Shown here one piece after another: positions 10,287 to 21,264 of a stretch of DNA of 64,000 nucleotides. Made by a program: the position numbers and the translations under genes. This stretch comes from Cryoendolithus antarcticus (Eukaryota > Ascomycota > Dothideomycetes > Cladosporiales > Cladosporiaceae). The notes below the pieces were generated by a model, which searched no databases, was not told the DNA's origin, and saw only the letters and a list, made by a program, of their open reading frames with translations. How positions within the stretch are numbered: position 1 is the first letter of the stretch; every line of letters begins with the position of its first letter. The DNA lies in the NCBI GenBank assembly GCA_002077065.1, contig NAJO01000002.1, forward strand, positions 1,364,001 through 1,428,000, read 5' to 3'.

Positions 10287-12782
10287 GATGCTGGTGTAGA
10301 ATTGATGTGAGGGATATGTTGGGATGTTGTAGGGTAGGATGGGAATGAAAGAGAAAGTAGAGAATAGGCAGAGCTTATGAGAAATACCTCCAGTACATCG
10401 CGTGCTGGTACCTCGTGCGGATACGGCCAATTGCAAGACGCAGTGCACGGGCACGGCCATGCGGCACTGTTTGACCGTACCCAGAAGTCAGTGCTTAGCA
10501 CCTAGCTCCAGGCAATCGAATCACAGCATAGCCTCGACTTGCCCGCGGCGGGGCATTGGCTGTGGCCGCCACGAGTCTTGACATACGTGCGCGTAGCGAT
10601 CGCCAAGTGTCTCATAGCGTTCGACTTTGCCGTGACGTCGATAATTCTATGTGAATCCGCGGTGCCACGCTGAGCAGCGCAAGCACTGCGTGATGCGCCG
10701 CGGGGAGCTGGAGCGCAGGAAGCAGTTCCCGAGCACAGCGTGTTTCAGGCGCGATCATGGGACGGTAAAGCTCGCCAAAGGTCAGCTGTAGACGAATGGC
10801 AATTGTCCAGGACAAATGAGGTCAGGACCGCGAAGTCCAAGCTCTGTGGTAAAATGCAGTAAAGCTGCGATCCCCGCAAAGAATGCTACAGGGGTCCGAC
10901 GAATGCCGTCGATCCGGGAGGGCGCCATGATGCAGGCTTGGCACTACCCGCTGCTTGGCAAGAGATCGTCTGCCGGCATCGTTGACGCGGCCTTTCGTAG
11001 ATTCTGCGCCGTATGTGTGGATTGCAGCTGCAAGTGCATTCAGCTGACCCAGCCAGGCCAATGATCGTGATGTTCCTGAGACGTTGATTGTGCTGCGCCT
11101 CAATCCTCGCTGAAGTTCGGCGTTTACGGAGCAACTTTATTGATTCATGCTCGAGCTCACCAGCAAACGGCACGCAACACGCACTTCTCGTTGCATGCCG
11201 CTTGTTGAGTTCGCGATTGAATCGCTTGGCTAATTGGCACGCCTAGTCACCCAGGCTCGACCACACTCAATCGTGGCACGAACGACTGTCCGCGGGCATG
11301 ACTCGATCTGAGACAAAAAATCTGTCATGTTGATATCTGCGCGCCATCAGCATGATTATCGAAAATCGTTTGCAATCGCGTATCATCGCGTACAACCCAA
11401 TCGCGCAAGTAGTGCGCCAGGATCCAGTAAAAGAATCTGTGACATGCAAGACGGTAAGTCCACACACTCGCGAGTGGAACTCGAATAAGTCCAGTGTGTA
11501 CGAACGGTACTGCAGACTGCTTCGCATCAACGAGTAGACAGAACCGCCGTCAACGAGACAGATCGATCATGGTCGAAGTCACCCTTCTGAAGCGAGCTCT
11601 GGATTAGTGCTCCGAAATATGAGCCGTATGGTAGATCTCGCGACTGGCGTGGAGCGCCAAGTTTGGTCACAGACAAAGAGCATCTTTGGCCGCGGGTCTA
11701 CGAGATCTTGTAAGACGCGCCGCGTAGGAAGCGCGTGACGACACAATTGCACCTCCAAGAGATGCTCTCCAGTTCCCCGTTGGCAGATGAGCCGAGACTG
11801 ATTGACGAAGGGCGGGACTGCGCAAATCAACTGCGCATCGAGCGATCTGAAACGGACTCGAACGTGCAGCATTCGACAGATGTTCAAGACGCATGCAACT
11901 GGATTCCTGATCACGCCGATAGATTTGCCAACGAGCGGTCCGATGTGCGCGGAGACAGTCCGAGCAGGCCGCTACAGTCAAGAGGACACTTGAAGAGTGC
12001 TGAGAGAGATTGGCACCGGTGTTCATCCATCGCCCGAGATCATGAACGAAGTATCCATACGTCGCCTGAGACCAGATGATCTCGGTGGAAGCGCTTGCTG
12101 GCATGCGTTGACAAGCGATTGCCGCGGAGGGAGAAATTCGTGGTGGAGCAGAAAAGTTAGGAGCTCGTTAAGCGGCGCCTCGAGATAGGCTATATGCCGC
12201 ACTTCCACACGCGGGAAGATGAGCTGCGATGCAGGCCCAGGTGATGATGAGACCATCAGGGGTCCTTGACAGGTTCACCTCACGTGTTGGTGTTCGAAAC
12301 GATCGGTAGCCGCATAGGCTCGGCCGCTTAGGAGCGCGCCAAGCCAGGATGAAGACAGGTCTGAGGGATGCATTCTCGTAGCAGATCAAGCATGAAGTCG
12401 AGTTGCTCGTAGTCGCCGCAGTGTAGAGCATCAGAACATATTATTGATTGTTCAGGATGTAGGATCAAGGTGGTTCAGTGGATTTGCGATATGAGTTGAG
12501 TGAATCAAAGATAAGGACAGCGCCTCGGCCCGTACAGTGTGGCGCGTGCGCGACTTCTCGTGTGACGATGCTCAAGCTTGCCCATGTAGCGACAGCACAT
12601 GTACGAGGGCAACGTAGATACCTCCTCGGTTTGAGTACCTCACTAAGCTATCCGATCCCGGACTTCCACTCATCGCCGCCCTGATAAACCACAACCGACG
12701 ACAGCGGCCCGTGCAACGCCCAAAAGGCATCATTACATAACTAACCCGTGCATTAATCGAGACCACAGCACCCAATCCGAGG
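10287..12782. other. Gene-poor 2.5-kb intergenic region
   Basis: Between the fasciclin start and the Rab7 start, both divergent. Only short overlapping open frames occur on both strands (longest about 145 codons at 11667-12104, minus), none with recognisable domains, signal peptides or good splice contexts. I found no tRNA boxes, long repeat or transposon terminal repeats. Base composition looks like the surrounding sequence, so there is no visible AT-rich (RIP-degraded) block. Confidence 0.5.
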
Positions 12783-13690
12783 ATGTCGTCGCGAAAGAAG
12801 ATCTTGTTGAAGGTAGAATTGATAGTGCGGGAGGACTGTACTCTCCAGACTGACCACGACGACAGGTCATTATACTCGGCGACAGCGGTGTGGGCAAGAC
12901 GAGTTTGATGAACCAATATGTACGTTGCAGATGGACCAAACAGCCACCGCCGTATGCTCATACAAGGCGCAATAGGTCAACAAGAAGTTTAGTGCAAGCT
13001 ACAAAGCCACCATCGGCGCCGATTTCCTCACGAAGGAAGTACTCGTGGACGACCGTCTCGTGACGATGCAGCTCTGGGACACGGCAGGACAAGAGCGCTT
13101 CCAATCACTCGGCGTGGCTTTTTACCGTGGCGCAGACTGCTGTGTGCTGGTCTACGATGTCAACAACTCGAAATCGTTCGATACGCTAGATTCATGGAGG
13201 GACGAATTCTTGATTCAAGCAAGCCCGATGGACCCGGAGAGCTTCCCGTTCGTGGTGTTGGGAAACAAGGTCGACGTCGAGGAGAGTAAGAGGATGATCA
13301 GTTCGAAGAGGGCACAGGCATTCTGTCAGGCGAAGGGTGGGATACCGTACTTTGAGACGAGTGCGAAGCAGGCTGTGAATGTGGAGCAGGCATTTGAAGG
13401 TACGTCTAGGCAATTCGTTGAGTCGCCGCTAGCCCAACATGCGACCGCGATCATGTTGCTGAGCGCCTCCATGGCGCCTCCATGGCTGATCGCTTAGCAC
13501 GGAGCGTCACGAGCACGGAGCGTCACGAGCACGGAGCGTCACGAGCACGAGAGTGAGCTTGACCGCTGACTACATTACAGTGATCGCAAGAAACGCCCTC
13601 GCGCAAGAGGAGTCGCAAGACTTCAACCCCGACTTTCCCGAGACAATCCCGATCAATATGAACGAGAGCAACGAAGGGTGCGCATGCTAG
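12783..13690 (+). CDS. YPT7: Rab7-family GTPase Ypt7
   Basis: Four exons (12783-12812, 12866-12919, 12976-13399, 13581-13690) give 205 residues, the normal length. All G motifs are present: GDSGVGKT at 15-22, the effector segment [12 protein letters not shown] typical of Rab7, [22 protein letters not shown] and ETSAK. The C-terminus is Cys-Ala-Cys, a double geranylgeranylation site. Ypt7 recruits the HOPS complex and retromer on late endosomes and vacuoles and drives homotypic vacuole fusion. The first two introns are ordinary (53 and 56 nt); the third is 181 nt and contains a tandem repeat (see separate entry). Confidence 0.95.
13498..13545. repeat. Three perfect tandem copies of a 16-bp unit inside an intron
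   Basis: The unit CACGGAGCGTCACGAG occurs three times without mismatch at 13498-13513, 13514-13529 and 13530-13545, followed by a partial copy (CACGAG). It lies in the third intron of the Rab7 gene, which is three times as long as the others here. A shorter doublet (GCGCCTCCATGG-like, about 13463-13484) lies just before it. Confidence 0.95.
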
Positions 13691-14201
13691 AGGACGCATC
13701 CGATTCAACTTGCAAACCTATGGCATCTGTGTATTGCATTTCATGGGCGTTCCGCACGAAGAATACCTCGCGGCTAGGTTGTTAGTGATTTTCCTGACCT
13801 GCAGCCAGACGCTGTAAGATACCGAATTGTACATACTGCGACATCAGCTCCGTGGCTACATTCATCGAGCACCGTTCCGTGATCTCTATCATGCATGTCC
13901 ATGGTCAGCAGTGTATCTGATATGCCGGTGAAGATTATATAGGCGTTATCAGCCCAGATGTTAGCGCTAAACTTAGCCCGGCGCGCCGCTGCCTATCATG
14001 AGGAATGCATGTCACACATCCACTCGACTCACATCTGAGGACACATGAGGACACTCTCCTCGCGCCTGCCTGACTATATCCGCTGCGCCATCACACAGCC
14101 TCAAGTGATGGACGCAATTCGACTCGATCACCGCTTCGACTATACTATCGATCGCGCCTATCCTCCCTAAGTCCACACGCCAACGCTCGCTATCAGTAAA
14201 G
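13691..14201. other. Intergenic between Rab7 and the SLC35F-like transporter
   Basis: Both genes are on the plus strand, so this 511-bp stretch holds the Rab7 3' flank and the transporter promoter. No gene, tRNA or repeat is seen. Confidence 0.5.
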
Positions 14202-15580
14202 ATGGCGAGTCTCGAACCACTATTCCCTCCAGTCGGGGATAACGGACTCGTTCAGGAAGAGGTTACGGTAGGGTATAGAGGTGCAAATGGGTTCCTGGGA
14301 AGACTTGGGAAGTGGAGGAGGGCCGTGGGGTTGCTGTTGTTAGGGTGTACGGTGTTCCTGTGGACGACGTCGAACTTTTTGGCCAGCGTACGTGCATACC
14401 CAGCAGATGGTCAGAGAAGAGGAAATGCATGAGCTAATACGAGGAACAGACTATCTTCGCAGACCAGACATACTCGAAGCCCTACTTTGTGACCTACTTC
14501 AATACGGCCTTCTTCATCCTCCCGCTGATCCCAATCCTGCTGCACAAAGCCTACAAGCGCCCTGAAGAGTTCACGCAATGGCGCAAGGACATCCGCGCCA
14601 TGTTCACGAGCTCCCAGTCCTCGCAGCTGCGGCTCCCAGAGGACGAGGAAGACATGTCAACCTCACAGACTTTGCTGCTGGGTTCCGAGCCCTCCGAGTC
14701 CTTCTCCATAGACTCCATCGACCGCGCTAAGAGCGCCCAGTCAATTTCCACCAAGCCCTCTGCTCAGCTTTCCCTCCACGAGACCAGCCGCCTAGCCCTC
14801 GAATTCTGTCTCCTCTGGTTCGCAGCAAACTACTTCGTCTCCGCCTGCCTAAGCTACACCACAGTCGCCTCCAGTACAATCCTCACAAGCACCAGCAGCG
14901 TCTTCACCCTCCTCTTCGGCGCTCTCTTCCGCGTCGAAACGTTCACAATCCGGAAATGTCTCGCTGTCTTCGCCTCCCTTGCGGGCATAGCACTGATCAG
15001 CAGCATTGACTTCAGAGGCGAGAACAACGACGCCGACCACCGCGGCGACTTTCCCAAGAAAGCTCCCTGGGAGATCGCCCTGGGAGACGGACTGGCGCTA
15101 CTATCGGCTGTATTGTATGGCTTATATGCCGTGTTCATGAAGTCTCGCATCCGGGATGAGTCGCGCGTCAATATGCCGCTGTTCTTTGGGCTTGTGGGGC
15201 TGTTCAACGTCCTGCTGCTCTGGCCAGGCTTCTTTGTCCTGCATTGCACGGGCGTGGAGATTTTCGAGATGCCGCCCACAGGGAGGGTGTTGGGGATTAT
15301 TATGGCGAACTCGGTGGCGAGTTTGGTCAGTGATGTGGCGTGGGCTTATGCGGTGTTGTTGACGAGCCCGATTGTGGTGACTGTGGGCCTCAGTCTTACG
15401 ATACCGCTGAGTCTTGTCGGGCAGGTCGTGTTGAATGGGCAGACTACAGGGGCCCTTTATTGGGTTGGAGCGGTGATTGTGGTGCTGAGCTTTGTGTTCG
15501 TGCAAGAGGAGGAGAGAAGGGATGAAGTGTTGGAGATCAGTCACCACTTGGATGACGAAGAGGTGGGTTCGGCAGGCTGA
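14202..15580 (+). CDS. SLC35F/Thi74-like vacuolar membrane transporter (EamA fold)
   Basis: Two exons, 14202-14387 and 14450-15580, with a 62-nt intron in phase 0, give 438 residues. About ten hydrophobic helices are visible. LLLGCTVFLWTTSNFL and YFVTYFNTAFFILPLIP at the N-terminus, then a soluble acidic/Ser-rich loop (about residues 105-165), then SCLSYTTVASSTILTSTSSVF and GDGLALLSAVLYGLYAVFMK, match the SLC35F5 / yeast Thi74-YML018C branch of the drug/metabolite transporter superfamily. Yeast members lie in the vacuolar membrane and their substrate is uncertain. The tail is acidic, without a retention motif that I recognise. Confidence 0.85.
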
Positions 15581-16294
15581 GGGTATGACCAGATTCAAAT
15601 TGGAATATTGACAGGATCATTACTCCACATGCCGAATGTGTGCTGCCCCTGGCAAGCCAAACGGGATCAGACCGTGAGTCACGACTCCAAGCTATATGAT
15701 GCATGGCCCTGAGCCTACTCTCCGAGCGATAACACGTCAAGCACCCGATAACCCGCGCAACCATGACCGGAAGTGTCGTTGTCTTCCTCACATGGCTGGA
15801 ATGGATCCTAGACGGACGGCAAAGCGAGAGACCGTCCTTCCTTAACGACCACACACCGTTCATGGACCGGCGCTCACGCCGTCGGCGTAGTGGAGTGGCA
15901 AATCAGGCGCAGCCGCCTGGAGCAGCTCCTAACGCCAGGGGCACACAACAGCCTGGTTATGCACCGCCAAACCTTCAACCACAGGCCGCAAATCGAAACG
16001 GGCGGCAACCTCGGCGGAACAATGCGCAAGCTGGTGCCGCACCGGGCGGCGAGCCACCGGGCTGAATCTGTGCGGTGAATTAAGCGTCGGCGGACAGTGG
16101 CGAACGGTCGATGATTACGTCTTTACGGCAGGACTCTCCGTAGGGAGCTCGAGGTCGTCTGCGGAGCTCAGCGGAGAAAGAGCCCAATGGAGCATGTGCT
16201 GGCAAGTGTTTCTCGAGCTTGTGCCGTAGTGCTTGACGTCGCAGGGAGTCTCAGGGACCGAGTGCAGTGTAGCGCGTGCGTGTGCAGCCATAGA
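15581..16294. other. Intergenic, convergent genes; one small open frame
   Basis: 3' flanks of the SLC35F-like gene and of uL4m. The only candidate is the 100-codon frame at 15763-16065, listed separately with low confidence. Confidence 0.5.
15763..16065 (+). CDS. Possible small hypothetical protein, Arg/Gln/Pro-rich
   Basis: An open frame of 100 codons starting MTGSVVVFLTWLEWILDG, with a hydrophobic start, a basic patch (DRRSRRRRSG) and a Pro/Gln/Gly/Asn-rich disordered tail. I do not recognise it. It lies in the 3' space between two convergent genes, overlaps a minus-strand frame of similar size, and may be chance. The biased but consistent composition of the tail is the only argument for it. 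Confidence 0.2.
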   Translation: MTGSVVVFLTWLEWILDGRQSERPSFLNDHTPFMDRRSRRRRSGVANQAQPPGAAPNARGTQQPGYAPPNLQPQAANRNGRQPRRNNAQAGAAPGGEPPG

Positions 16295-17296
16295 TCATAT
16301 TTGGCCCTGTACCAATTTCTCACCCTCCATTACTCCAGCGTCTTTCCTCGACAGATCTCTCAGCGCCCTCATCAACCTACCCTCCTTCGGCAAATCACTC
16401 TCGTGCTCCCTAAACAACCAATCCAAGGCCCTTCGCTCCACAACCACCCGTCCCATCTCAAGCACATCCTTGACATCCACCCACTCACACTCCAGCACCC
16501 TCGCCTCTCTCCCCATAGTCTCCCTGCTCAGCGCCCACTCAAAGTCCTCCCTCCTCTCCCTCGTAACAAACAGCGTCCTCCCACCCGCGTGACCCCAGCC
16601 CTGCCATCGCAGGAAGTCTTTCGTGTAGCGTTCCAAGCTCTCGCGTCCGACGTCGTAGATCTCCGCTTCATCTTCGAGCACGAAGAGCTCGCCTTTGCGG
16701 TAGCGGTAGCTTATCGCCGTCCTCATGGCGCGATCGTAGACTTTCCGATTTAGCTCTGTTGCGAAGTCTCGTGGCTTTGGACCAAATGCCACACCGCCTC
16801 CCCGCAGCATGGGCGACTTCTTGTCGCCTAGTCGAGCAGAGCCTGTGCCTTTCTGCGGTCGCACCTTCCGATTCGAGCCGTGCACTTCACTCCGGTACTT
16901 CGTGCTCGCTGTGCCTTGGCGCGTAGCGTCGCCTTCGAAGATCACGGCGCGGTGGAGGAGGTCTCGGCGTAGGGGTAGTAGGAGGTGGGTTGAGGGGTAG
17001 GCGTGGAAGGCTAGGGGTTCGAGGGAGGGGAAGGCGTGGGTTGTTACTGTGGTGGTCGTGAGGAAAGGATTGGTGGGGCGCGATGACTGGGTGTGAGGTG
17101 GAGGTATTGTGAAGGTGTCGTGGAGTATCGGTGTTGTTGGTGTTGACGTGAGATGTGCGGCGGAGTGGGCTTCGGAGAGGATGGACTGGGGGAGGGGGGC
17201 TTCGGTGGCCATTGAGCGGGTGAGGGGAAGGGACTGCGCGGTGCGGAGACCTGCTAGGAGGGTCCGTGCCGGTGCTGATACCATTTTGGACGCCAT
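16295..17296 (-). CDS. MRPL6: Mitochondrial large-subunit ribosomal protein uL4m
   Basis: Single exon of 333 residues from the ATG at 17296 (MASKMVSAPARTLLAGLR). The frame is open further upstream but that part would be antisense to mL38. Residues 1-30 are basic and Ser/Ala-rich, a mitochondrial targeting sequence. The L4 core is clear: STKYRSEVHGSNRKVRPQKG (131-150), TGSARLGDKKSPMLRGGG and GPKPRDFATELNRKV, the RNA-binding loop lining the peptide exit tunnel; FVLEDE and a C-terminal alpha/beta part follow. It belongs to the mitoribosome large subunit in the matrix (yeast YmL6). It is divergent from mL38 by only 184 bp. Confidence 0.93.
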   Translation of the reverse strand: MASKMVSAPARTLLAGLRTAQSLPLTRSMATEAPLPQSILSEAHSAAHLTSTPTTPILHDTFTIPPPHTQSSRPTNPFLTTTTVTTHAFPSLEPLAFHAYPSTHLLLPLRRDLLHRAVIFEGDATRQGTASTKYRSEVHGSNRKVRPQKGTGSARLGDKKSPMLRGGGVAFGPKPRDFATELNRKVYDRAMRTAISYRYRKGELFVLEDEAEIYDVGRESLERYTKDFLRWQGWGHAGGRTLFVTRERREDFEWALSRETMGREARVLECEWVDVKDVLEMGRVVVERRALDWLFREHESDLPKEGRLMRALRDLSRKDAGVMEGEKLVQGQI

Positions 17297-17480
17297 GACT
17301 GTTATAGTTTGGTCGGCTGACACCGATGTAGTCGAAATGAGCTGGTTATGATATCGTTGCTCCCGGAGGTGTACTCGAAGTCGCCGCAAAGAAAGTCGCC
17401 AAGACTCCCGAGGTCTCACGATGAACATGCATCTCTCCAAACAACAACGAAGCACTTGAGAGGGGGTAGCGACAAGGACC
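17297..17480. promoter_or_regulatory. Bidirectional promoter of uL4m and mL38
   Basis: 184 bp separate the start codons of two divergent genes for proteins of the same particle, so both must be driven from this stretch. No binding site is obvious to me. Confidence 0.6.
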
Positions 17481-18838
17481 ATGGACCGATCAGCTAGGCC
17501 ACTGGCACGGTGCCTGCAATGTACACGAACGCACAGCGTCTCGCTGCCTATACGCAGATTCTCAACCTCCCTCACATTACGACTCGAAACGACGACAGGC
17601 ACCCCCGAAGCAGCCCCAGCACCTCCTCCAACACTACTCTCGGCCATGAAGAACCCAGAGATGGTTTCGAAGCCAAATCAAGAACGACGCCTGGAGAAGG
17701 AGACTGGCCAGTCACCCATCACATCCCGGCGGCGGCGAGCGCTGCTTAAGCAGACCGATGGCATCCCCTTCGAGCAGATGCCATATCAATGCTTCCAGGA
17801 GGCACGCAAGGTGCTGCAGGAAGACCGCAAGGAGAAGCTGGAAGCGATACAGCAGCAGCGGGAGAGGATTGCAAGACTGAAGGAGTCCAAGGTTGAACCT
17901 CAGGACGAGGGTCGCAAGCAGCACCGACTGGACAGTATGAGGCAGAAGCTGGAAAGATTAAAGATCCTCGCGGATATCAACGATCCGGTCGTGAAGCGGA
18001 GGTTTGAAGATGGCTTGGGTACGTGGGAACCTCTTGAAGACTAGCTGTGAGTGGCACTAACAAGTTTGAAGGCGACATGAACAAGCCTATCTATCGCCAC
18101 CTTGCCCACAAGAAATGGCTCGCCTACAAACGACCTTTGCTCATGCAGCGTATCACCCAGATGAATGTCATGCCAGATGTTCTACCTCACGTTGAGCCTT
18201 TAGTCTCCACTGAGCTTTCATTCGCCAAACGTCGCGTTCAGCACGGCGACATAGTCGACTCGCGAGTCTCGGAGATCGCACCTAAGATGACCATACAGCC
18301 CTACGACCGAGGCGAACGTCTCTACACGATCGCCGTCGTCGACCCGGATGTGCCGAACGTTGAGAAAGATGGCTTCGACTATAGGTGTCACTTCCTCGCA
18401 GCTAACATTCTCATCTCGCCTACGAGCACGAATGTCCGATTCTCCACGCTTGATGCAGAGTCGCAGACCATTATCCCCTGGCTCCCGCCCTACTCCCAAA
18501 AAGGTCTGAAGTACTCCCGCCTCGCGATCTTCATCCTCGAGCAACCACTTCTCGACCCTCTTGCTCCAGGAACCTCAGCCCTACGCTCCCAGTCCCTCGA
18601 CGTAGCTGCCATCAAGGCAGCCGGGAGATACACGCAACGAGCCGGTTTCATTCTGCGGTCGCTGGTCAACTCGCAGAAGTTGAAGCCAGCGGGCGTCGAT
18701 CTGTTCAGGACGCAGTACGATGAGGGTACTGCAGGTGTTATGCAGAGAGCTGGGATCGAAGGATGGGATGTGGAATTCAAGCGAAAGAGAATCGAGCCAT
18801 TGCCTTATAAGAGGTTGAAGGGGGAGAGGTATCGATAA
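17481..18838 (+). CDS. MRPL35: Mitochondrial large-subunit ribosomal protein mL38 (PEBP fold)
   Basis: Two exons, 17481-18018 and 18072-18838, with a 53-nt intron (GTACGT...CACTAAC...GAAG) in phase 1; the join reads FEDGLG-DMNKPIYRHL. The product has 434 residues. A basic presequence with a likely cleavage region (SLPIRRFSTSLTLR, 21-34) targets the matrix; residues 70-175 are charged and helical (coiled-coil tendency); a phosphatidylethanolamine-binding-protein fold occupies about 235-400, with YTIAVVDPDVPN and FILEQPLLDP. This is the layout of fungal YmL35/mL38. Without the intron the first exon ends at a stop codon in EPLED, so splicing is required. Confidence 0.9.
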
Positions 18839-19070
18839 ATCAGGAAGGTGGTGGGCGAGCAGGGACTTGTACATAGAGTGTATCATATGGCCAGACACGA
18901 CTAGCTTCCATCAGCGTAGCTCAATTCCATGTTCGTCTCGCATGTGAAAGTTGTGATACCCTCTTCCTGTCCTGACCATGACGCCAAGCCATTGGGAGAC
19001 CTCACTTCATCCCAAGCTTCGTCCGGGAAGCAGCGAACCATTTCCATATATTCCCAGCACACGAGTCACA

Positions 19071-19976
19071 ATGGCCGCACGCACTCTTTGCATCTCTCGA
19101 TCAGGGGCCACTCCCATCGAAGCCCTATACCGCAGCTTCGTCCTCCCTGCCATTACTCCTGCATTGCCCCTACCTCAATCTCGATCCTCCCCATCTCGGG
19201 TCCACCGACAACGACCCTTCAGCACCAACCCCTCCCTCCTCGCTGCTCCCCGTCCAACGCCCACGGCAAAGCGAACCCAGAAACAAGACTCCGAGATCAC
19301 CTCCCGCTACATCCAGCTAGTCGATCCCTCCACAAACCGCCTCTACGAAGACCCTGCAACCGAACAGCCACTCCCCCCACGGACTTTACGAGGTGTACTG
19401 GCGACTCTAGACTTCAAGACGCACCGCTTGATACAAGTCTCGCCTGACGAGCCCCGGAACAGGGACTTCATACCAGTCTGCAAGATAGTGGAGAAGAAAG
19501 ACGAGTACCGCCGCGAGAAGTCGCGGAAGGAAGCGCAGAAAGAATCTAAAGCTCTCCAAGCGAAGACCAACAGTGTCAAGACTCTCGAGCTGAATTGGGC
19601 GATTGATGGGAACGATTTGTCGCATCGACTGGATCGCGTGAAGGTTTTCTTGGAGGAGGGGAGAAAGGTGGAGATTGTTGTTGCTAGTAAAAAGAAGGGA
19701 CGGAAGGCTACGGTGGAGGAGTGTCAAGGCTTGCTTGGAAGGGTGAGGGAGGTCGTGGATGGGGTGAAGGGTGCGAGAGAGATGAAGGCTTTTGATGGGA
19801 AGATTGGTGGGTTTGGGGTTGTGGTTTTGCAGGGAAAGGGGACGTTAGGTGGAAAGGAGGAGGGTGTGGGGAAGCAAGCAGGGGAGGGGGAGGTGCCTGT
19901 GGCGAAGAGCTGGGGAGTATCTGAACGTGGGAACAATGCGCGATCGTTCAAACTGGTCCTTAAACGAATCACGTGA
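19071..19976 (+). CDS. AIM23: Mitochondrial translation initiation factor IF-3
   Basis: Single exon, 301 residues from the ATG at 19071 (MAARTLCISRSG); an in-frame ATG 31 codons upstream exists but precedes the natural targeting sequence. Residues 1-50 are basic, without acidic residues, and include RQRPFSTNPSL, a presequence with a typical cleavage context. The body has the IF3 plan: an N-domain (ITSRYIQLVDPSTNRLYEDP, 85-104), a lysine-rich helical linker, and a C-domain starting KTLELNWAIDGNDLSHRLDR with FLEEGRKVEIVVASKKKGR. IF3m prevents premature subunit joining and selects start codons on the small mitoribosomal subunit. It follows mL38 on the same strand with about 230 bp between, forming a trio of mitochondrial-translation genes. 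Confidence 0.85.
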   Translation: MAARTLCISRSGATPIEALYRSFVLPAITPALPLPQSRSSPSRVHRQRPFSTNPSLLAAPRPTPTAKRTQKQDSEITSRYIQLVDPSTNRLYEDPATEQPLPPRTLRGVLATLDFKTHRLIQVSPDEPRNRDFIPVCKIVEKKDEYRREKSRKEAQKESKALQAKTNSVKTLELNWAIDGNDLSHRLDRVKVFLEEGRKVEIVVASKKKGRKATVEECQGLLGRVREVVDGVKGAREMKAFDGKIGGFGVVVLQGKGTLGGKEEGVGKQAGEGEVPVAKSWGVSERGNNARSFKLVLKRIT

Positions 19977-20270
19977 CGTCAATGGAGCACAATAGGAGCG
20001 AGCGAAGCTATTGAAGAATATGGCAGACTACGCACTAGTGTGGCACAGCTTTAGTCCGCGGTCTTGCGCCGCATGTGTGGACATCGACTCGCTCGACGAC
20101 CGAAAAGAGTTATTGCTGGTCGGCATGATGCGCAAGAAGTGAAGGAACTGAGGTGAACCTGCTGCTAGTCCAGCACTTCGCGGCTGCCACGACAACATTC
20201 GCACTTTACTTCCAACACGCAAAGTACACTTACTCCCAGCCACACTACCACCTCAAACACATACGACAAC

Positions 20271-21154
20271 ATGCTATTCACCCCGCCATTCTTAGACAGA
20301 TATCCCTGTCCCCTCTGCAATGACTCCTTCCGCCGCGAGCGTCTCCGCGCAAACCACCTTCTCAATAGTCACGATGCTGTGAACCCCTACCTCTGCCACA
20401 AATGCTCTTCCGCGCACTGCAGCCAGAGCGCACTAGACAGACACCACCGGCAGACGCACTATGATCCGCTGGCTCGCATGCAGGGGTGCAAATCTTGTCA
20501 CTTCAAGACCAACGCGCAGAATGAGATCGCTCGCCATAGAAAGCATGATCACGGTGGCGATCAGCGCTGCGAGCAGTGCGGGTTCCGGGGATCCAAGTTC
20601 AGCACTGTGGCGATGAGTGTGCACTTCTTGCATGTGCATGAGGCGGCGCATGGATGTCATCCGTGCGGTGAGGTCTGGCGCGAAGGACAGGTAGCTGGAC
20701 ACCTGTCCCATCGCTGTGTGGTACAGGACAGGGCAAGGGAGCGGAGGCGGACGATGAAAGTCGAGAAGAGAAAAGCGCATGTGGAGGCTCAGTCGCGCAA
20801 AGCGGCGGAGCTTGCAGAGACTACGGCGAAAGGTATAGCCGTAAGTGGAATCGAGCGGAAAGGTACGATGCTGACTTTCATTCCGAAGCGGCCCTCGCAG
20901 CCCAGCGCGTCGATAGCCCCACCTCCAAGCTATCGCACGAGCCCACATTCAAGCCTTCCGGGTTCAACCCACGCCACGACGCGTTTCTGGCGCTGCAGAT
21001 GGCCGAGTTCGCGAGGCTGCCGAAGCAGGAGCAGGAGGATATGCTGGACCCGGTGAAGCGGCATCAGAAGGGTGTACTTGGTGCGAAGGGCGAGTATGCG
21101 GACGAGCTGGCTGATGATGAGGATTATGGTGATTTGGCTAAGTTTGCGGGTTGA
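20271..21154 (+). CDS. C2H2-type zinc-finger protein
   Basis: Two exons, 20271-20832 and 20889-21154, with a 56-nt intron (GTATAG...GCTGAC...GAAG), give 275 residues. The intron is inferred: without it the protein ends in an Arg/Trp-rich tail of poor composition, whereas splicing joins ETTAK to AALAAQRVDSPTSK and to a well-formed acidic tail ending DEDYGDLAKFAG. Cys/His pairs appear in the first 150 residues: CPLCNDSFRRERLRANHLLN, CHKCSSAHCSQSALDRHHRQTH, CKSCHFKTNAQNEIARHRKHDH, CEQCGF...HFLHVH, CHPCGE...HLSHRC. A basic helix follows (RARERRRTMKVEKRKAH), possibly a nuclear localisation signal. I do not recognise an orthologue; DNA or RNA binding is inferred only from the fingers. Confidence 0.7.
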
Positions 21155-21252
21155 AGGAGGGGTGGATGGTTGCGCCGTGTGTGTGGTATGTGGTGGCCAG
21201 AGGGCGCGGTAGGTGGTGTGGATGGTTGGACCTGCGTTGCTAGCGGACCTTG

Positions 21253-21264
21253 TATCGCTCCTGC
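21253..21264 (+). repeat. Upstream block shared by the F-box-like paralogues, copy 1
   Basis: ATCGCTCCTGCC, 168 bp before the first paralogue's ATG. The same block recurs before the other two, so the duplicated unit probably includes the promoter. Confidence 0.6.

Noticed and set aside
10612..12431. Several 60-145-codon frames on both strands
   Set aside because: Overlapping, without domains, signal peptides or consistent splice contexts; treated as chance.
16187..16753. Plus-strand open frame of 188 codons
   Set aside because: Antisense to uL4m; no recognisable protein features.
17296..17647. N-terminal extension of uL4m
   Set aside because: It would run antisense through the mL38 start; the ATG at 17296 begins a proper mitochondrial presequence.
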